Source: Candidatus Pantoea formicae
GTDB lineage: Bacteria; Pseudomonadota; Gammaproteobacteria; Enterobacterales; Enterobacteriaceae
NCBI RefSeq assembly: GCF_011752625.1
Contig: NZ_VWXD01000003.1
Span: forward strand, 744,001-808,000
DNA: 64,000 nucleotides
Direction: 5' to 3'
Under the pieces are notes generated by a model. That model saw only the letters and a program-made list of their open reading frames with translations. It was not told the DNA's origin and did no database searches. The position numbers and the translations under genes are program-made. Numbering within the stretch: the stretch's first letter is position 1; every line of letters starts with the position of its first letter. Of the stretch, positions 1-9,245 are shown piece by piece.

Positions 1-2
1 AG

Positions 3-419
3 CAGGCGCCATTACAGGCGCGAATGCAGCAATTGGTGACCGAATTTCATCACACGCTGGAAGCCCTGGACAGCGTGATTGCTTCGCGTCTCATGCAACT
101 GGCACTGGAAGCGGCACGTACCGTCATTGGCCAAGCGACTCAAGTCGATGGCACTGCCCTGCTGCGTCAGATACAACAACTGATTCAGCAGGAACCGATG
201 TTCAGTGGTAAACCGCAACTGCGCGTACATCCTGATGATTTACAGCGCATTGAACAAACACTGGGCCCGACGCTGGACCTGCACGGTTGGAAGCTGCTGG
301 CCGACAGTTCGCTGCATCCCGGCGGCTGTAAACTCAGTGCAGAAGATGGTGACCTTGATGCGAGCGTGGCAACCCGCTGGCAAGAACTGTGCCGTCTGGC
401 CGCACCGGGGACATTGTAA
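3..419 (+). CDS. fliH: FliH, flagellar export ATPase regulator (C-terminal part)
   Basis: The reading frame is open from the left edge, so the N-terminus is outside the window. About 138 codons remain. They include the C-terminal FliH domain that binds the N-terminus of the FliI ATPase and delivers it to the export gate; the visible part contains the typical stretch of conserved Leu/Val/Glu positions ([12 protein letters not shown]). FliH is a soluble cytoplasmic protein of the type III flagellar export apparatus. Its stop overlaps the fliI start by one base (TAATG), indicating translational coupling. The identity rests on position directly before fliI plus this C-terminal pattern. Confidence 0.9.
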   Translation, partial: QAPLQARMQQLVTEFHHTLEALDSVIASRLMQLALEAARTVIGQATQVDGTALLRQIQQLIQQEPMFSGKPQLRVHPDDLQRIEQTLGPTLDLHGWKLLADSSLHPGGCKLSAEDGDLDASVATRWQELCRLAAPGTL

Positions 420-1783
420 TGACCTCGTCGCGCCTTTCACGTTGGCTCGGCGCGCTCGATGCCTTCGAAGATCGTATTTCACAAGTTCAAACGGTGCGCC
501 GCTACGGTCGCCTGACGCGTGCGACCGGCTTAGTGCTGGAAGCCACCGGGCTGCAACTGCCGCTGGGTGCGACCTGCATCATTGAACGCAGCGATGGCAA
601 CAACATCACCGAAGTCGAAAGTGAAGTGGTGGGCTTTAACGGTCAGAAACTGCTGATGATGCCACTGGAAGAAGTGGATGGGATTTTGCCGGGCGCGCGC
701 GTTTATGCGCGGGTCAATGGCGATAGCGGCCACAGCGGTAAACAACTGCTGCTTGGCCCAGAATTGTTGGGCCGTGTGCTGGATGGCAGTGGCAAGCCGC
801 TTGATGGCTTACCTGCCCCGGACACCGGTTATCGCGCACCGCTGATCACCGCCCCCTTTAACCCGCTGCAACGTACGCCGATTGAAGATGTGCTGGATAC
901 CGGTGTGCGCGCGATTAACGCCCTGTTGACCGTCGGACGGGGCCAGCGTATGGGTCTGTTTGCCGGTTCCGGCGTGGGTAAATCCGTGCTGCTCGGCATG
1001 ATGGCTCGTTATACCAAAGCGGATGTCATTGTGGTTGGCTTGATCGGAGAGCGTGGTCGCGAAGTTAAAGAATTTATTGAGAATATCCTCGGCGCTGAAG
1101 GTCGCGCGCGTTCCGTAGTGATCGCCGCGCCAGCCGACGTTTCACCCTTGCTGCGCATGCAGGGTGCAGCCTACGCGACCCGTATCGCTGAAGACTTCCG
1201 CGATCGGGGTCAACACGTGTTGCTGATTATGGACTCCCTCACCCGTTACGCCATGGCGCAGCGTGAAATCGCCTTGGCAATCGGTGAGCCGCCCGCCACG
1301 AAAGGTTATCCGCCTTCCGTGTTCGCCAAACTGCCAGCCCTGGTCGAGCGCGCCGGTAACGGCACTCATGGCGGTGGTTCGATTACCGCTTTCTATACCG
1401 TCCTGACCGAAGGTGACGATCAGCAAGACCCGATTGCTGACTCTGCCCGCGCCATCTTGGACGGTCACATTGTGCTATCACGTCGTCTGGCTGAAGCCGG
1501 GCATTATCCAGCCATTGATATTGAAGCGTCCATCAGTCGTGCGATGACCGCGCTGATTGACGACACCCATTACGCGCGCGTGCGCCAGTTCAAACAGTTG
1601 CTCTCCAGTTTCCAGCGCAACCGCGATCTGGTCAGTGTTGGCGCCTATGCCGCCGGAAGCGATCCGATGCTGGATAAAGCCATCAAGCTTTACCCCGAAA
1701 TGGAAGCGTTCCTGCAACAAGGTATTTTCGAACGCAGCGACTACGACGATGCCTGTCTGCATTTGCAGGCCATGTTCGGTTAG
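419..1783 (+). CDS. fliI: FliI, flagellum-specific export ATPase
   Basis: 454 residues if the ATG overlapping the fliH stop is used, close to the 457 of the E. coli protein; an ATG 30 bases upstream is in frame but would overlap fliH deeply. Walker A AGSGVGKS lies near residues 182-189 and the Walker B strand HVLLIMD near 266-272. This is an F1-beta-like hexameric ATPase that energises unfolding and delivery of flagellar export substrates together with FliH and FliJ at the base of the basal body. It sits between fliH and fliJ in the usual order. No missing motif was seen. Confidence 0.97.
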   Translation: MTSSRLSRWLGALDAFEDRISQVQTVRRYGRLTRATGLVLEATGLQLPLGATCIIERSDGNNITEVESEVVGFNGQKLLMMPLEEVDGILPGARVYARVNGDSGHSGKQLLLGPELLGRVLDGSGKPLDGLPAPDTGYRAPLITAPFNPLQRTPIEDVLDTGVRAINALLTVGRGQRMGLFAGSGVGKSVLLGMMARYTKADVIVVGLIGERGREVKEFIENILGAEGRARSVVIAAPADVSPLLRMQGAAYATRIAEDFRDRGQHVLLIMDSLTRYAMAQREIALAIGEPPATKGYPPSVFAKLPALVERAGNGTHGGGSITAFYTVLTEGDDQQDPIADSARAILDGHIVLSRRLAEAGHYPAIDIEASISRAMTALIDDTHYARVRQFKQLLSSFQRNRDLVSVGAYAAGSDPMLDKAIKLYPEMEAFLQQGIFERSDYDDACLHLQAMFG

Positions 1784-1806
1784 TCCGATCTCAAGTGAGG
1801 TAAGCC

Positions 1807-2250
1807 ATGAAAACTGCCAGTGCTATTGATAAGTTGCGCGACCTCGCGGAACAGGATCTGGAACAGGCCGTGATTCATTTAGGCGACATGCGCCGTGGCG
1901 TACAGCAGGCGGATGAACAGCTCAATATGTTGCTGAATTACCAGGATGAGTACCGCAACAAACTCAACGCAGATATGTCGGGTGGGATTGCCAGCACGCG
2001 CTGGACTAACTACCACCAATTCATTCAGACGCTGGAAAAAGCCATCGAGCAGCACCGTCAGCAGCTTAACCAGTGGAATCAGCGTCTGGAGCAGGCATTG
2101 AGCAACTGGCGTGAAAAGCACAAGCGACTAAACGCCTATCAAACGTTAATTACCCGCGCGGCGGAAAACGCATTACGACAAGAAAACCGTCTCGACCAGA
2201 AACGGATGGATGAATTTGCCCAACGGGCTGCTATGAGGAGAGGCGAATGA
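1807..2250 (+). CDS. fliJ: FliJ, flagellar export chaperone/stalk protein
   Basis: 147 residues, rich in Gln, Glu, Arg and Leu with heptad spacing through most of its length, as expected for the two-helix antiparallel coiled coil of FliJ. The protein inserts into the FliI ring like the gamma subunit of F-ATPase and couples to FlhA. The start is preceded by GTGAGGTAAGCC. The stop overlaps the fliK start (ATGA at 2247-2250), so fliJ and fliK are translationally coupled. Confidence 0.95.
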   Translation: MKTASAIDKLRDLAEQDLEQAVIHLGDMRRGVQQADEQLNMLLNYQDEYRNKLNADMSGGIASTRWTNYHQFIQTLEKAIEQHRQQLNQWNQRLEQALSNWREKHKRLNAYQTLITRAAENALRQENRLDQKRMDEFAQRAAMRRGE

Positions 2251-3527
2251 TTACGCTGCCAACTTTGGTTACGCAAACCTCTAATTTGGGAGAAGCAGAC
2301 AGTTCAGTCTCATCGGACAAACTGCTAAGCGCAGACACTTTGCCGCAAGAGTTTATCACTGAGCTGGGCAATCGCTTATTGACGCTGGCAAAGCAACAAA
2401 GTGTTAACACGCAATCGACTGATTCAACAGCAGAAGTCGATGAAAAAGACGTCACAAAAGCGTCATTAAGCGCGTTATTGCAGGCACTGGACAAACCAGA
2501 GGCGTTAAACGCACTTTTACAACCTGAAAACACTAAAGCCACGCTCAAATCAGCCGATGATAAAGACAAGGCTGAGGCAAGTTCGTTAACTGCCAGCGAC
2601 TTACAGAATGTGCAGGCACTTTTTGCCATGTTGCCAGCGGCAGTTGAAAACCGCAGCAGTGCGAGTGTCATCAGCACCGAAACGGATAAGACCGCAGCAG
2701 AGTCAAAGTCTACGCTAAAGAGTGCATTGTTAAGCAGCACGTTACAAAGCGCAGTGAAGGATGAGCAAGCCTCTACTGACAGCGTGCCGCAGAAAAAATC
2801 CAGCGATGTACTGAGTGGATTAACACGTGAGGCCAGCAGTGCGCAAAGCAGTAGCAGCACCGCCACTGCCAGCAATGCGGCCAGTAACAACAGCGCAGCA
2901 CTGACGCTGGACGAAAGTTTCAAGCAGGTGTTGAGCACGCTGAGTAAACCGGAAGAACGTCGTGATAGTCAAAGCGGCACCGATTCGGTCACAGCATTAA
3001 CCAGCGCCCCGGTCAGCAGTACCAGCACACTGACCACCAGCACGGCGACGACCAGTACCACTCCGTCGACGCCGATGCTAAACGCCCAACTCGGCAGCAA
3101 TGAGTGGCAGCAGGCTTTGAGCCAGCAAATTGTGATGTTTAGTCGCAACGGTCAGCAAAATGCCGAATTGCGCTTACATCCTGAAGATCTGGGCGCCATC
3201 CAGATCAGCCTGAGCCTGGATAAGGATCAGGCACAGTTAAGTATGGTTTCCAGCCACAGCCAAGTGAGGGCCGCGCTGGAAGCGGCTCTCCCTCAGCTGC
3301 GTAGTGCGCTGGCGGAGAGCGGAATAAACCTGGGACAGAGTAATGTCAGCAGCGACGCCTTCGCACAGAGCCAGAATTATTCGGGTCAGCAGGAAGGTCG
3401 TCGTGATGGCCAGCACGGCAGCTTTACCCTCTCCCAGGACAGTGATAACGAGATAACGCCTATTGCCGTACCGGCAGCCCTTCAGGCGCGCGCGTCCGGC
3501 AACGGCGCTGTCGATATCTTTGCCTGA
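2247..3527 (+). CDS. fliK: FliK, hook-length control protein
   Basis: 426 residues. The N-terminal two thirds are low-complexity Ser/Thr/Ala-rich and probably extended, consistent with the molecular-ruler role. The C-terminal domain (about residues 290-375) has the conserved pattern [18 protein letters not shown], which triggers the FlhB specificity switch from hook to filament export. AGGAG lies upstream inside fliJ. The low-complexity stretch is the most variable part of the family, so alignment outside the C-terminal domain will be poor. It is the last gene of the fliH-K run; a long hairpin follows before fliL. Confidence 0.94.
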   Translation: MITLPTLVTQTSNLGEADSSVSSDKLLSADTLPQEFITELGNRLLTLAKQQSVNTQSTDSTAEVDEKDVTKASLSALLQALDKPEALNALLQPENTKATLKSADDKDKAEASSLTASDLQNVQALFAMLPAAVENRSSASVISTETDKTAAESKSTLKSALLSSTLQSAVKDEQASTDSVPQKKSSDVLSGLTREASSAQSSSSTATASNAASNNSAALTLDESFKQVLSTLSKPEERRDSQSGTDSVTALTSAPVSSTSTLTTSTATTSTTPSTPMLNAQLGSNEWQQALSQQIVMFSRNGQQNAELRLHPEDLGAIQISLSLDKDQAQLSMVSSHSQVRAALEAALPQLRSALAESGINLGQSNVSSDAFAQSQNYSGQQEGRRDGQHGSFTLSQDSDNEITPIAVPAALQARASGNGAVDIFA

Positions 3528-3558
3528 CAGCGGCTAAACGCTGAAGGTAAGCGTAAAA

Positions 3559-3598
3559 CCCGCGTCTTTTCTTCCCATTGTTTGACTTAAGACGCGGG
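3559..3598 (+). terminator. Long-loop hairpin between fliK and fliL
   Basis: Perfect 10-bp inverted repeat CCCGCGTCTT / AAGACGCGGG separated by 20 bases. There is no strong T-tract after it (GATAATC). In E. coli the fliF-K and fliL-R operons are separate transcription units. This hairpin marks the same junction and may be a weak terminator or an mRNA-stabilising structure. Confidence 0.5.
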
Positions 3599-3657
3599 AT
3601 AATCTGTCCAGGCGAGCCGAGAGGCTTGCCCATAATTCACAGGAAGTAACTGCAAAC

Positions 3658-4143
3658 ATGTCTGATAACGCGAAAGCTAAAGGCCGCAAACGTTCAATAC
3701 TAATACCGGTGTTACTGATTGTAACGCTGGCCGCTTGCAGCGTGGCAGGCTATGCAGTCTGGCGAATGATGAATAAACACGGGGATGACAAACCGGAAGC
3801 GGCGAAAGTCGAACCACCCGCCGCCCCCGTATTTTTTGCAATGGATACGTTTACGGTTAACCTGGTCAATCCTGACAACGATCCCGACCGTGTGTTGTAC
3901 GTAGGCTTTACTCTGCGTCTGCCGGACGAGGATACCCGTCGTCGGTTGAATGATTACCTGCCTGAAGTGCGCAGCCGTTTGCTGTTGTTGCTCTCGCGCC
4001 AAAATGCGGCGCAGTTGGCAACGGAACAAGGCAAACAGGCCCTGGTTGAGCAGATCAAACAGGTGCTGGCTCCGCCGCTGGTAAAAAATCAACCGCCACA
4101 GGTCGTCAGTGACGTGCTGTTTACCGCCTTCATTTTGAGGTGA
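3658..4143 (+). CDS. fliL: FliL, basal-body-associated protein
   Basis: 161 residues with a basic N-terminus, one membrane helix at about residues 14-35 and a periplasmic C-terminal domain containing the family pattern [13 protein letters not shown]. FliL surrounds the stator near the basal body and supports torque under load. It opens the fliLMNOPQR unit, with GGAAGTAACTGCAAAC before the ATG. Only four bases separate it from fliM. Confidence 0.95.
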   Translation: MSDNAKAKGRKRSILIPVLLIVTLAACSVAGYAVWRMMNKHGDDKPEAAKVEPPAAPVFFAMDTFTVNLVNPDNDPDRVLYVGFTLRLPDEDTRRRLNDYLPEVRSRLLLLLSRQNAAQLATEQGKQALVEQIKQVLAPPLVKNQPPQVVSDVLFTAFILR

Positions 4144-4147
4144 TTTA

Positions 4148-5155
4148 ATGGGCGATAGCATTCTCTCCCAGGCTGAGATTGACGCGCTGCTTAATGGCGA
4201 CAGTGACAGTGCGGAAGTAGAGAACAGTTCCAAAGGGACCGATGGCGATATCCGTCCCTATGATCCCAATACCCAGCGTCGCGTGGTGCGCGAACGCCTT
4301 CAGGCGCTGGAGATCATTAACGAGCGTTTTGCCCGTCATTTTCGTATGGCGTTGTTTAACTTGCTGCGCCGTAGCCCGGATATCAGCGTCGGTGCGATTA
4401 AGATTCAGCCGTACCATGAGTTCGCCCGCAACCTGCCGGTGCCAACCAACCTGAACCTGATCCACCTGAAACCCTTGCGCGGCACCGCGCTGGTGGTGTT
4501 TTCGCCAAGTCTGGTGTTTATCGCCGTGGACAACTTGTTCGGTGGTGATGGCCGTTTCCCGACCAAAGTGGAAGGCCGTGAGTTTACCCACACGGAACAA
4601 CGCGTTATCCGCCGCATGTTGAAGCTGGCACTGGAAGGCTACAGCGATGCATGGAAAGCGATTTATCCGCTGGACGTGGAGTATGTTCGTTCTGAAATGC
4701 AGGTAAAGTTCACCAACATCACCACTTCCCCGAACGATATCGTGGTTAACACGCCGTTCCAGGTGGAGATTGGTAACCTGGTGGGTGAATTTAACATCTG
4801 TATTCCGTTTTCGATGATTGAGCCGCTGCGTGAGCTGCTGGTCAATCCACCACTGGAAAACTCCCGTCAGGAAGATAACCACTGGCGCGACAATCTGGTG
4901 AAACAGGTGCAGCACTCGGAGCTGGAGCTGATTGCCCACTTCGCAGAAACATCGCTGCGTCTGTCACGCATTTTGCAACTGAAACCTGGTGACGTCCTGC
5001 CCATTGAGAAGCCGGACCGCATCATTGCTCACGTCGATGGCGTACCGGTACTCACAAGCCAATATGGCACCTTGAATGGCCAGTATGCGTTGCGTGTAGA
5101 ACACCTGATTAACCCGATTTTGAATTCGCTGAATGAGGAACAGCCCGATGAGTGA
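4148..5155 (+). CDS. fliM: FliM, flagellar motor switch protein
   Basis: 335 residues. The N-terminus carries the CheY-P-binding peptide ILSQAEIDALLNG (residues 5-17), followed by the CheC-like middle domain that contacts FliG and a C-terminal SpoA-type domain that packs with FliN. Together these form the cytoplasmic C-ring that sets rotation direction. Length matches E. coli FliM (334). The stop overlaps the fliN start by eight bases. Confidence 0.97.
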   Translation: MGDSILSQAEIDALLNGDSDSAEVENSSKGTDGDIRPYDPNTQRRVVRERLQALEIINERFARHFRMALFNLLRRSPDISVGAIKIQPYHEFARNLPVPTNLNLIHLKPLRGTALVVFSPSLVFIAVDNLFGGDGRFPTKVEGREFTHTEQRVIRRMLKLALEGYSDAWKAIYPLDVEYVRSEMQVKFTNITTSPNDIVVNTPFQVEIGNLVGEFNICIPFSMIEPLRELLVNPPLENSRQEDNHWRDNLVKQVQHSELELIAHFAETSLRLSRILQLKPGDVLPIEKPDRIIAHVDGVPVLTSQYGTLNGQYALRVEHLINPILNSLNEEQPDE

Positions 5156-5555
5156 CAGCAAAAAACCGTCCGATGATATTTCTGCGGACGACCTGTGGGC
5201 TGAGGCAATGAACGAGCAGGCGACCACCAGCACGCCTGATCCGACAGAGAACGTGTTCAAGTCTTTCGATAGCAATGGCGCCAGTGGCTCACTGCAGGAT
5301 ATCGATTTGATCATGGATATCCCGGTCAAATTGACGGTTGAACTGGGTCGCACCAAGATGACGATCAAAGAACTGCTGCGCCTGACGCAGGGTTCGGTTG
5401 TCGCGTTGGATGGCCTGGCCGGTGAGCCGCTGGATATTCTGATCAATGGCTATTTGATTGCCCAAGGTGAAGTTGTGGTAGTGAACGACAAGTATGGCGT
5501 GCGCATCACCGATATCATCACCCCGTCAGAACGTATGCGTCGTCTGAGTCGTTAA
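5148..5555 (+). CDS. fliN: FliN, flagellar motor switch protein
   Basis: 135 residues from the ATG at 5148 (MSDSKK...). This start is preferred over the in-frame ATG at 5133, which would lie further inside fliM. The C-terminal SpoA domain is recognisable from VKLTVELGRTKMTIKELL and the glycine-rich turns GEPLDILING and GEVVVVNDKYGVRI. FliN forms the lower rim of the C-ring and helps dock the FliH-FliI complex. It overlaps fliM by eight bases and is two bases from fliO. Confidence 0.97.
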   Translation: MSDSKKPSDDISADDLWAEAMNEQATTSTPDPTENVFKSFDSNGASGSLQDIDLIMDIPVKLTVELGRTKMTIKELLRLTQGSVVALDGLAGEPLDILINGYLIAQGEVVVVNDKYGVRITDIITPSERMRRLSR

Positions 5556-5557
5556 GC

Positions 5558-5953
5558 ATGCTGAAGAACGCGCAAATCGGTCAGCCCGTTCATAGCCAGC
5601 CTGTCGTCTCGACGGGCTCGGTAATAGGACAAGTGAGCAGCGTGCTGGCCGTGATTGTTTTACTGATCCTGGCCTGTGGCTGGCTGGCTAAACGTCTCGG
5701 ATTTGCACCAAAAACCGTCAGTAGCCAGGCGTTAAAAGTGAGCGCCAGCGTGCAGGTCGGTCGGCAGGAGCGAGTGGTGATTGTCGATACCGCGGATGCG
5801 CGTTTGGTGCTGGGTGTGACCGCCCAACAAATCACTCACTTGCACTCCTTGCCACCTGTTTCGCCGGAAGAGCTGGCGAGCCATCAGGTGGCGCAACAGG
5901 ATTTTCGTCAGCTGTTTCAGAATCTGGTTAAACGTCCCGGAAAAAACCCATGA
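5558..5953 (+). CDS. fliO: FliO, flagellar export gate assembly protein
   Basis: 131 residues with a single membrane helix at about residues 26-44 and a small cytoplasmic domain ([14 protein letters not shown]). FliO helps assemble or stabilise FliP in the export gate and is poorly conserved outside the membrane segment. Its place between fliN and fliP supports the call. The stop overlaps the fliP start (ATGATG). Confidence 0.93.
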   Translation: MLKNAQIGQPVHSQPVVSTGSVIGQVSSVLAVIVLLILACGWLAKRLGFAPKTVSSQALKVSASVQVGRQERVVIVDTADARLVLGVTAQQITHLHSLPPVSPEELASHQVAQQDFRQLFQNLVKRPGKNP

Positions 5954-6684
5954 TGCGTCGATTGCTTCCCCTTCTGCCACTGTTATTGCTGGCACCGGTT
6001 GCCCATGCGCAGCTGCCAGGTTTGGTGAGCCATCCTCTGGCGAATGGCGGCCAGAGTTGGTCGTTGCCGGTGCAGACGCTGGTGTTTATCACCTCGCTGA
6101 CCTTCATTCCGGCGATCCTGCTGATGATGACCAGTTTCACGCGCATCATTATTGTTTTCGGTTTACTGCGTAATGCCTTGGGCACACCCTCTGCCCCACC
6201 GAATCAGGTTCTGTTGGGCCTCGCGCTTTTTTTAACCTTCTTTATTATGGCGCCGACGTTCGACAAGATTTACTCCGACGCCTATCTGCCGTTCAGTCAG
6301 GATAAAATCAGCATGGACGTGGCGATTGATAAAGGTGCGCAGCCGCTGCGTGAATTTATGCTACGTCAGACCCGTGAAGCCGACTTAGCGCTGTTTGCTC
6401 GTCTCGCCAACACCGCGCCGATTGCCGGGCCAGAAGCGGTACCGATGCGCATTCTATTGCCAGCGTATGTCACCAGCGAATTGAAAACGGCCTTCCAGAT
6501 TGGTTTCACTGTCTTCATTCCCTTCCTGATCATCGACTTGGTGGTCGCCAGTGTGCTGATGGCCCTGGGGATGATGATGGTCCCGCCCGCCACCATTTCC
6601 CTGCCCTTTAAGCTCATGCTGTTTGTGTTGGTTGATGGCTGGCAATTACTGGTGGGCTCACTGGCGCAGAGTTTCTACTCGTAG
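5950..6684 (+). CDS. fliP: FliP, flagellar export gate protein
   Basis: 244 residues. A cleavable signal peptide ([12 protein letters not shown]...AHA) is followed by four membrane helices and the conserved stretches [18 protein letters not shown] and [19 protein letters not shown]. FliP forms the pentameric core of the export gate with FliQ and FliR. Length agrees with E. coli FliP (245). Two in-frame ATGs at the start cannot be separated; the first overlaps fliO. Confidence 0.97.
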   Translation: MMRRLLPLLPLLLLAPVAHAQLPGLVSHPLANGGQSWSLPVQTLVFITSLTFIPAILLMMTSFTRIIIVFGLLRNALGTPSAPPNQVLLGLALFLTFFIMAPTFDKIYSDAYLPFSQDKISMDVAIDKGAQPLREFMLRQTREADLALFARLANTAPIAGPEAVPMRILLPAYVTSELKTAFQIGFTVFIPFLIIDLVVASVLMALGMMMVPPATISLPFKLMLFVLVDGWQLLVGSLAQSFYS

Positions 6685-6747
6685 CATCGGCGGCAATCAT
6701 CAACCCGGCGGCCTCAGGGTCGCGGCGTATAACTTCAGGAGTGCAGC

Positions 6748-7017
6748 ATGACACCCGAATCGGTAATGGTAATGGGCCAGGAAGCCATGCGCGTTGCGCT
6801 GATGATGGCCGCTCCCTTGTTGTTGGTTGCGTTAATCAGTGGTTTGATCATTAGCATCTTGCAGGCTGCGACCCAGATTAACGAACAAACCCTCTCGTTC
6901 ATCCCTAAGATTCTGGCGGTTGCCGCTACGGTGGTCGTTGCTGGTCCATGGATGTTGAACCTGATGCTGGATTATATGCGCACATTATTTACCAACCTGC
7001 CTTATATCATCGGTTAA
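6748..7017 (+). CDS. fliQ: FliQ, flagellar export gate protein
   Basis: 89 residues, the exact family length, with two membrane hairpin helices (about 16-38 and 55-77) and the signature [15 protein letters not shown] between them. It is part of the FliPQR export gate. A 63-bp gap separates it from fliP, with CAGGAGTGCAGC as ribosome-binding site. The stop overlaps the fliR ATG by one base (TAATG). Confidence 0.97.
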   Translation: MTPESVMVMGQEAMRVALMMAAPLLLVALISGLIISILQAATQINEQTLSFIPKILAVAATVVVAGPWMLNLMLDYMRTLFTNLPYIIG

Positions 7018-7805
7018 TGGTTAACCTCGACAGCAGTCAGCTGATCCATTGGGTCGCACAATTTTTCTGGCCGATGGTGCGGTTGCTGGCCCTGTTTGCC
7101 AGCGCACCGGTGCTGAGTGAAAAGTCGATTCCTAAACGCGTTAAAATTGGTCTGGCGATTCTCACCACCTGGATTGTCATCCCGGTACTCCCTCCCGTTG
7201 AGGTCACACTGTTTACGCCGGCGGGCTTTTGGATCTTATTGCAGCAACTGCTGATTGGCGTAGGCATCGGCTTAACTATGCAGTTAGCCTTTGCCGCTGT
7301 CCGTATGGCCGGGGAAGTCGTGGGCTTACAGATGGGTTTATCCTTCGCTACCTTCTTTGATCCCGGCAGCCGTCTTAACATGCCCGTGCTGGCACGTTTT
7401 CTTGATATGTTGGCGATGCTGCTATTTTTGACCTTTAACGGACATCTGTGGCTTATTTCGCTGTTGGTGGACAGTTTTCATACCCTGCCGATTAACGATC
7501 AGCCACTCAATGCGAATGCATTTATGGCGTTGGTGAAGTCCGCCGGGTTAATTTTCCTTAACGGCATGATGTTAGCACTCCCCTTAATAGTTTTATTGCT
7601 CACGCTTAACATGGCCCTGGGTTTGTTAAACCGTGTTTCACCACAGCTGTCAGTTTTCGCCATTGGCTTCCCAATTACCTTAACGGTAGGGATCCTTAGC
7701 CTGGGTATGATGATGCCGCTGCTAGCCCCTTTCTGTGAACATCTCTTCGGCGAAGTCTTTGATTTACTCGCGCAGTTTGTGTCAGAACTCTCCCGCGCTG
7801 GTTAA
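7017..7805 (+). CDS. fliR: FliR, flagellar export gate protein
   Basis: 262 residues from the ATG overlapping the fliQ stop; an upstream in-frame ATG at 6948 lies inside fliQ and is rejected. The protein is almost entirely hydrophobic with about six membrane segments and the conserved [18 protein letters not shown] loop. It is the last gene of the flagellar block in this window. It contributes one subunit to the export gate core. Confidence 0.96.
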   Translation: MVNLDSSQLIHWVAQFFWPMVRLLALFASAPVLSEKSIPKRVKIGLAILTTWIVIPVLPPVEVTLFTPAGFWILLQQLLIGVGIGLTMQLAFAAVRMAGEVVGLQMGLSFATFFDPGSRLNMPVLARFLDMLAMLLFLTFNGHLWLISLLVDSFHTLPINDQPLNANAFMALVKSAGLIFLNGMMLALPLIVLLLTLNMALGLLNRVSPQLSVFAIGFPITLTVGILSLGMMMPLLAPFCEHLFGEVFDLLAQFVSELSRAG

Positions 7806-8433
7806 TTAACTTTTCTACAACAGATGCCATTCAATAGTTAAGTATCCAAAATCAATCTGTGCATTTTTCGAACCATATTTCTCAGAAATCAACTGAGGTT
7901 ATTCTGATAAATGCGCATTTTAGGTGAAAATTATTCTTATTAAACCCGGCTTCGCGTATTTTAGTCAGACGATTCCTAAGGTGGTAAACCTTGTGAATTG
8001 GTTGAAAAAATGCTCAAAGGGCTGTTTTTAAACAAAAAAAATTTAACAGCGATTTTTCTTGTCTAAATCCCTTTTTTCCGGCATTGTCAACACTCGCTGA
8101 AGCGTCACACTTTCGCGATTCAAATGTTTTTAAGAATTGTCCTATCAGATTTGTCTGTGACTTGCGCGATAGTGACAGGGCTCTCAAAAACAGAGCGATT
8201 TACACACTTATTGCAAACTCCCGGCGATTCCCACTATCGCGGGGACAAGAGTGACGTGGAAGTAGCACAATAAACTTCGCAGAAGGGTTCAGGGAAGAGT
8301 CATGATGGCGCACGGATACCATTCGCCAGTCTGCCGAGCAGAATAAAAAAGTGTCTTTGGAAATCTCTCTCGTACCGCAAACGCGTATTCATCGTTGATT
8401 TAAACGGATAACAAATTGGTGAGGGTCGCTATA
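7806..8433 (+). promoter_or_regulatory. rcsA upstream region (628 bp without genes)
   Basis: AT-rich non-coding stretch between fliR and rcsA. It holds a near-consensus RcsAB box at 8131-8144 and several A/T tracts (for example 8030-8045) compatible with H-NS silencing, which is known for E. coli rcsA. No credible ORF or classical terminator for fliR was found. The long leader suggests rcsA is controlled at several levels. Confidence 0.6.
8131..8144 (+). promoter_or_regulatory. RcsAB box upstream of rcsA
   Basis: TAAGAATTGTCCTA matches the published enterobacterial RcsAB consensus TaAGaatatTCctA at both conserved half-sites. It lies 290 bases before the rcsA ATG, in keeping with the known autoregulation of rcsA by RcsA-RcsB. 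Function is inferred from the match. Confidence 0.8.
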
Positions 8434-9069
8434 ATGCCAACGATTATTATGGATTCATGTAATTACACACGCCTCGGATTATCAGACTATATGTCAGCCA
8501 AAGGAGTTAAAAAGAAAAATATTACTCCTGTGTCTGATATCGAACAATTGCAACAAAGATGTGAGCAGTTAAAGCCTGGCGTTGTCTTTATTAACGAAGA
8601 GTGTTTTATTCATGAATCCGATTCTAGCGATCGCATTCGTGCCATTATTATGCAACATCCTGATACGCTATTCTTTATCTTTATGGCGATATCAAATATC
8701 CATTTTGAGGAATACCTCTACGTTCGTAAGAACCTGATTATTACGTCAAAATCGATAAAAACCTCGACGTTGGATTCATTATTAGGCACTTACCTGCAAA
8801 AGAAACTCAGTGTCGCTCCGCGTATTTCCGCTGGGCTCGACATTCACCCACTGACATTAAGTCAGACTGAATCAAATATGCTTAAAATGTGGATGTCAGG
8901 TCATGACACCATTCAAATATCCGATAAGATGCAAATTAAAGCCAAAACGGTATCGTCACACAAAGGTAATATTAAACGCAAAATTAAGACACATAATAAA
9001 CAAGTTATTTATCATGTGGTGCGTCTTACCGACAATGTTACCTCAGGGATTTATGTCAACGTGAGATAG
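8434..9069 (+). CDS. rcsA: RcsA, auxiliary regulator of capsule/exopolysaccharide synthesis
   Basis: 211 residues from the ATG at 8434, where GGTGAGGG provides the ribosome-binding site; this gives the family start PTIIMD. The N-terminal pseudo-receiver-like region is followed by a C-terminal LuxR-type helix-turn-helix (about residues 140-205) that includes [20 protein letters not shown], nearly identical to E. coli RcsA. RcsA heterodimerises with RcsB on RcsAB boxes and activates exopolysaccharide genes (colanic acid, amylovoran, stewartan in relatives). It is normally degraded by Lon. The order fliR-rcsA-dsrB is as in E. coli. Confidence 0.97.
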   Translation: MPTIIMDSCNYTRLGLSDYMSAKGVKKKNITPVSDIEQLQQRCEQLKPGVVFINEECFIHESDSSDRIRAIIMQHPDTLFFIFMAISNIHFEEYLYVRKNLIITSKSIKTSTLDSLLGTYLQKKLSVAPRISAGLDIHPLTLSQTESNMLKMWMSGHDTIQISDKMQIKAKTVSSHKGNIKRKIKTHNKQVIYHVVRLTDNVTSGIYVNVR

Positions 9070-9107
9070 TCCCTCGGGTAAATAGATTGAGTAAATAGCC
9101 GTAGCAG

Positions 9108-9146
9108 ACAAAGGGCCATTCAGCAGATTGGCCCTTTGTCGTTTTG
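9108..9146 (+). terminator. Rho-independent terminator of rcsA
   Basis: 11-bp stem ACAAAGGGCCA / TGGCCCTTTGT with a 10-base loop, followed by CGTTTT. It lies 39 bases after the rcsA stop. Confidence 0.85.
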
Positions 9147-9180
9147 CTGCGATTTGCGAGCCAGATCCCATTTCCCCACC

Positions 9181-9207
9181 TAATCCTTTGTCCGTCGCTG
9201 CCGATGC
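9181..9207 (+). promoter_or_regulatory. FliA (sigma-28) type promoter of the chemoreceptor gene
   Basis: TAATCCTT, exactly 11 bases, then GCCGATGC. The sigma-28 consensus is TAAAGTTT-N11-GCCGATAA, giving 5/8 and 6/8 matches with the exact spacer. It is 38 bases upstream of the chemoreceptor start, which is the right distance for a class 3 flagellar/chemotaxis gene. Confidence 0.6.
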
Positions 9208-9245
9208 TAATTCTCAGAACACCTACCCCAAATGAGAGCAAGGAT

